Assembly: GCA_900316685.1 (NCBI GenBank)
Contig: ONDS01000006.1
Span: 84,060 to 148,059, forward strand
Direction: 5' to 3'
Length of the DNA stretch: 64,000 bases
DNA from: an uncultured Prevotellaceae bacterium
GTDB taxonomy: Bacteria; Bacteroidota; Bacteroidia; Bacteroidales; Bacteroidaceae
Made by a program: the position numbers and the translations under genes. This document shows, piece after piece, positions 61,377-64,000 of the stretch (positions are counted from its first letter, which is position 1; each line of letters begins with the position of its first letter). The notes under the pieces are model-generated. The model ran no database searches, was not told the origin of the DNA, and was given only the letters and a program-made list of their open reading frames with translations.

Positions 61377-61833
61377 TTATTTTGCCAACTCTGCTATTTC
61401 TCTTGCCTCACTGTCGGCATAGGCTGCTTCGGCTCCGTGAATGGGAGTGCCATCCTCGACCGTTGCCCCTGGGCAGAGCTTCTTGATGAAGCGCACGCTA
61501 CTGCCCATACCCGATCCTTCGTTGGTGCAGAAGGGAATGATGGTCGTTGGGATAGCCCAGGATAATGGTGTCGTACTCATCTATCGATTCCAGCGGATTC
61601 TTCACCTCAGGACGAGCCTGGTCGTGCAGTTCCTGCTTGGCCTCCTCGATGCAGGTCATGTAGGATTTGGAATACTCATAGGTTGTATCTATCTGAAACA
61701 TATCTGCATCTGGCAGCAATGCCTTAATCTTCTGAGCCACCACTTCCGTATTACCCAGTTTCAGGTTTCTGATGCTTCCGTTCACATAGTTCTCTCCGCG
61801 ACGAGAGTAGTACGCAATCAACGTCTTTCCCAT
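61377..61833 (-). pseudogene. Flavodoxin gene with internal deletion and frameshift
   Basis: The N-terminal half is normal (MGKTLIAYYSRRGENYVNG, then IDEYDTIILGYPN); at about 61555 the frame jumps, and the C-terminal part continues in another frame with TTIIPFCTNEGSGMGSS and ends EIAELAK at 61377. The second FMN loop and about 25 residues between are missing, so the product cannot bind FMN well. No signal peptide is present, unlike the other flavodoxins here. It begins four bases after the SnoaL-like gene. Confidence 0.85.
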
Positions 61834-61836
61834 TGC

Positions 61837-62247
61837 TTATCCTAATACCTGATTCGTTGACCACTCGAAGTGCTGCTCACGCTCGGCAATCCACCAGCGA
61901 CCGTCAATCTTCACGTACTTGTCGTAGTAGCGTACGGCGTGGGTGGTCAGCACGTCCTTGCCATCCTGATCTGTAACCAAGGTCGCAAGAGCGTAGCAAG
62001 TTCCTGTGGCGTGAGTCTCGTCCACGAAGTCCACGTTCTGCTGTCCGTTCATGTGGAACGAAACCTTGGCGGCACCGAATGCCTTGTACTGGCGAATCAT
62101 GTCCTGTACGTCACGGGCTTGCATACCCAGCTTGTCACCGAAATACACGTCGAGTTTAATGTCCGGACGGAAAATCTCCACGTAGCAGTCCTGGTTGTTC
62201 TTGTCACTCTCGGTTGCGTAGAAGTCTACTAATGCCTTCAACTCCAT
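61837..62247 (-). CDS. SnoaL-like protein
   Basis: A 136-residue NTF2-fold protein (LVDFYATESDKNNQDCYVEI, LDVYFGDKL, WWIAEREQHFEWS) of the SnoaL-4 type, without signal peptide. The family includes polyketide cyclases, isomerases and proteins of unknown role. It is the first gene in front of the broken flavodoxin. A -7 box CAAAATTA at 62345-62352 lies upstream on the minus strand, with one repeat copy between promoter and gene, giving a leader of about 95 bases. Confidence 0.8.
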   Translation of the reverse strand: MELKALVDFYATESDKNNQDCYVEIFRPDIKLDVYFGDKLGMQARDVQDMIRQYKAFGAAKVSFHMNGQQNVDFVDETHATGTCYALATLVTDQDGKDVLTTHAVRYYDKYVKIDGRWWIAEREQHFEWSTNQVLG

Positions 62248-62259
62248 GCGGTCTTGCCA

Positions 62260-62490
62260 ATGATGCGATTAAGCGAGAAGCAGAGCCAAACTCGTTTGAG
62301 CTATGCAGAGCGTGAGCATCTTCGCAGTCGTTCTATTTCGACTGCAAAATTACGGCAATCCCCCGAAACTGCGTTAACACAATTTTCGGGGGATTTTACC
62401 AAATTTGCGGATAAGCGAGAACTAAAGGAAAACTTGTTCGCATTTTGTCGAGCATGAGCAAATTCGACGTAGTCAAATTCTGACTTTCGT
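62260..62490. repeat. Two diverged copies of a Prevotella-type intergenic repeat around a hairpin
   Basis: Copy 1 (about 62263-62350) and copy 2 (about 62411-62495) share AAGCGAGAA, an AAACTCGTTT or AAACTTGTTC core and GAGCGTGAGC or GAGCATGAGC. Between them CCCCCGAAA and TTTTCGGGGG form a hairpin (about 62358-62392). The core recalls the coding repeat at 44921-45118. Confidence 0.65.
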
Positions 62491-62504
62491 ACTTTTCTCT
62501 TTCG

Positions 62505-63407
62505 TTATAGCGCAATTACTCCCTGAACTGATTTGTTATTATCACAAGCTTCGCAATTGCTGCATCCGTTGCAGGTCATTCGACTGCCACAAGTGTTGCA
62601 ATGTTCACGAAAGAATGGTTCCTGCGTGATTACATCTGTTCCAAACAATGTACCGCCCGGCATTCGTAGAATCCTTGGAACTTTACGCCCTTGATAACTC
62701 AATCCCGAAAGAAAAGCCTGTTGGCTCTGTGTCCGCTTGTCGGGAATGCGGTATGTCTTTTGATCTTTCACGAACACCGTTCCCGTTTCGATGAAGTCAA
62801 AGGTTACGTCATATTTCCGGCATTGGTCACTCAGTTGTTTTACCCATTCGTAATGACAGGGACGCGCGCCATCGTAGTTCTCGCCGCCGCATAGTACTTC
62901 TTCTATTAATCCTGTCCGCAGGTATTCTCCTGCATCGACAGGACCGATATAAGGAGCTGCCATAAATCCACGATGCTTAGCAGGCGTATTGATAAGAATG
63001 GGCAATCGCTCGTCGGCACGCTTCTGATTCTCAGTTGTTACATTGAGCATCACATTGTCATAGCCATCGCCCCAATCATCTGGTAGACACTTAGAAAAAC
63101 GTTGTGGACGTTTCGTTAGCAGTCGAAAGAATATGTCTGGTCTCTGCCGTATGATATGCCATGCTTCATCGCGCCATGGGTCGGCTTCCTCTACAAAGAA
63201 ATCGGTGGAAAGCCCGACATAGAGAGTCATCCCTGATGGCAGCTTAAATAGTCCGTTGCGCCTGCGCTGGATGGGCATGGCGAAATTCTCCGTACGGAAA
63301 ACGTGCGAAGTGTCAAGGCCGCGCTTGCTGTCAAGGAAATACATATAGCAATGTGCACAGCCCTCGCTCACCTTATGGCAACCATGCCAGGGATTCCAGA
63401 TAACCAT
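62505..63407 (-). CDS. DUF5131 family protein with C-terminal cysteine cluster
   Basis: A 300-residue protein of the DUF5131 (phage Gp37/Gp68-like) family, often found in phage and mobile elements. WNPWHGC with Cys10, Cys17 and Cys20 (CX6CX2C) at the N-terminus looks like a radical-SAM-type or zinc site; RLLTKRPQRF and LPILINTPAKHRGFMAAPYIG are conserved family text. The C-terminal 35 residues add HCNTCGSRMTCNGCSNCEAC, a dense Cys cluster (about 274-293). It is 13 bp behind the Fic-type gene on the same strand. The function is unknown; a nucleic-acid or metal-cluster role is thinkable. Confidence 0.85.
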   Translation of the reverse strand: MVIWNPWHGCHKVSEGCAHCYMYFLDSKRGLDTSHVFRTENFAMPIQRRRNGLFKLPSGMTLYVGLSTDFFVEEADPWRDEAWHIIRQRPDIFFRLLTKRPQRFSKCLPDDWGDGYDNVMLNVTTENQKRADERLPILINTPAKHRGFMAAPYIGPVDAGEYLRTGLIEEVLCGGENYDGARPCHYEWVKQLSDQCRKYDVTFDFIETGTVFVKDQKTYRIPDKRTQSQQAFLSGLSYQGRKVPRILRMPGGTLFGTDVITQEPFFREHCNTCGSRMTCNGCSNCEACDNNKSVQGVIAL

Positions 63408-63420
63408 TCCGACAGTTTAC

Positions 63421-64000
63421 TTACATTTCACTATTGTTTGTAACTATATACGAGCAGTATTTACTGAGCATATTGGACAAAGGTAAATCGCCTTTCTTGT
63501 ATCTTTCAGCATCGAGCTTGAGAATTCTTTCGTTAATAGGTCTCTTTCCTTTATATAAGGCTTTTAGATATGGTATGCCATTCTCTTCAACAATGCTCAC
63601 ATCGCTGAAGAACTGCGTCAAGTCCTCTGCATCATAGACGATGGAGTAACTGGGGCGCTTGGCTCCTGGAATGTCCTCTTTCAGGATGTTTTTGTCAACT
63701 AAATCTTGGATGTCACGTATGGCTGTATCTTTCGAACACTTTGCCAATGTTGCCCAAGTCTTTGTCGTTATCTTTGCCTCATAGCCGTCAAGAAAGAGAT
63801 TGAGCATCTGAGTCTGACGCTCTGTCATCGGAACTGCCGATGCCTTCTGCCAGAAAAAGCTCTTGTTCAGGATTGTGGTGACGATGGTGTCAGCCTCGTC
63901 GAGTGCATCCACCAATTTCTGCATGTACCACACCAACCACTCCGTTATATCGCCATCGCCATGCTGCATCCGCTCCAGAATGTCATAGTAGTGATTCTTG
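63421..64000 (-). CDS. Fic-family protein, C-terminal part only
   Basis: At least 193 residues; the gene enters from the right edge, in frame past 64000 (KNHYYDILERMQHGDGDITEWL). The visible part matches the end of the Fic domain and the C-terminal winged-helix region of DUF4172/Fic proteins (MLNLFLDGYEAKITTKTWATL, split by a turn, and RDIQDLVDKNILKED). The Fic active motif HPFxxGNGR lies outside the window. Fic enzymes transfer AMP or other groups to target proteins. The short gap to the DUF5131 gene suggests one operon. Confidence 0.8.
   Translation of the reverse strand, partial: KNHYYDILERMQHGDGDITEWLVWYMQKLVDALDEADTIVTTILNKSFFWQKASAVPMTERQTQMLNLFLDGYEAKITTKTWATLAKCSKDTAIRDIQDLVDKNILKEDIPGAKRPSYSIVYDAEDLTQFFSDVSIVEENGIPYLKALYKGKRPINERILKLDAERYKKGDLPLSNMLSKYCSYIVTNNSEM

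Noticed and set aside
1-64000. tRNA or rRNA genes
   Set aside because: All intergenic gaps were read on both strands; no cloverleaf with a TTCRANY loop or rRNA-like sequence was found.

Overview
The window reads as chromosomal DNA of a Bacteroidales bacterium, most likely a Prevotella-type species (Prevotella/Segatella group). The reasons are: promoters of the Bacteroidetes form TTTG-N19-TAnnTTTG with weak Shine-Dalgarno signals; the L28-L33-small DUF4295 gene trio; an OadG subunit carrying a lamin-tail domain; the methylmalonyl-CoA branch of succinate/propionate metabolism; signal peptides followed by Gln; and short 'GIYIxNGKK'-like C-terminal tails. No rRNA, tRNA, CRISPR array, insertion sequence or prophage was recognised.

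Layout. 0-1 kb: 3' part-missing GH25 muramidase and a repeat-rich gap. 1-7.8 kb: hexuronate catabolism, with a LacI-type regulator, altronate dehydratase (uxaA) and an NhaC antiporter on the minus strand, diverging from kdgK-eda. The partner tagaturonate reductase (uxaB) sits alone at 37-38.5 kb. 7.9-12.9 kb: a giant double sensor kinase, its response regulator and a small AbgT-like membrane protein. 13-18.8 kb: housekeeping genes (rpmB, rpmG, ftsY, rimO) followed by two converging loci that join HU-like DNA-binding domains through one membrane helix to LysM-like or SPOR domains, plus an FHA protein. 18.9-21.5 kb: GH3 glycosidase. 21.7-30.2 kb: sodium-pump decarboxylase subunits (beta, biotin carrier, gamma), an AspT/YidE-type transporter and methylmalonyl-CoA mutase mutAB. 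30.3-39.5 kb: mgtC-like, clpC, ispE, dnaB, an SGNH hydrolase, uxaB and a YycJ-type hydrolase.

40-62 kb is an accessory island rich in redox enzymes: five flavodoxin-fold genes (four with signal peptides or lipoboxes, one broken), aldo/keto reductases (three intact, one deleted), exported cupin/carboxymuconolactone-decarboxylase and cupin/monooxygenase fusions, an exported amidohydrolase, SnoaL-like proteins, an SDR, an iron-type alcohol dehydrogenase, an esterase, an AraC regulator and an ECF sigma operon. It also holds a HepT/MntA module, a probable structured small RNA at 48.07-48.24 kb and several decayed genes. The most system-like reading is that periplasmic or lipid-anchored flavodoxins and oxidative enzymes work with cytosolic reductases on quinone-like or aldehyde substrates; this is inference. 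The window ends in a DUF5131 gene beside a Fic-family gene.

Repeats are a theme: a promoter-bearing 53-bp direct repeat, 30-bp tandem repeats, four heptanucleotide or related short arrays at 3' gene ends, and a 66-bp unit repeated three times in frame inside an exported enzyme.
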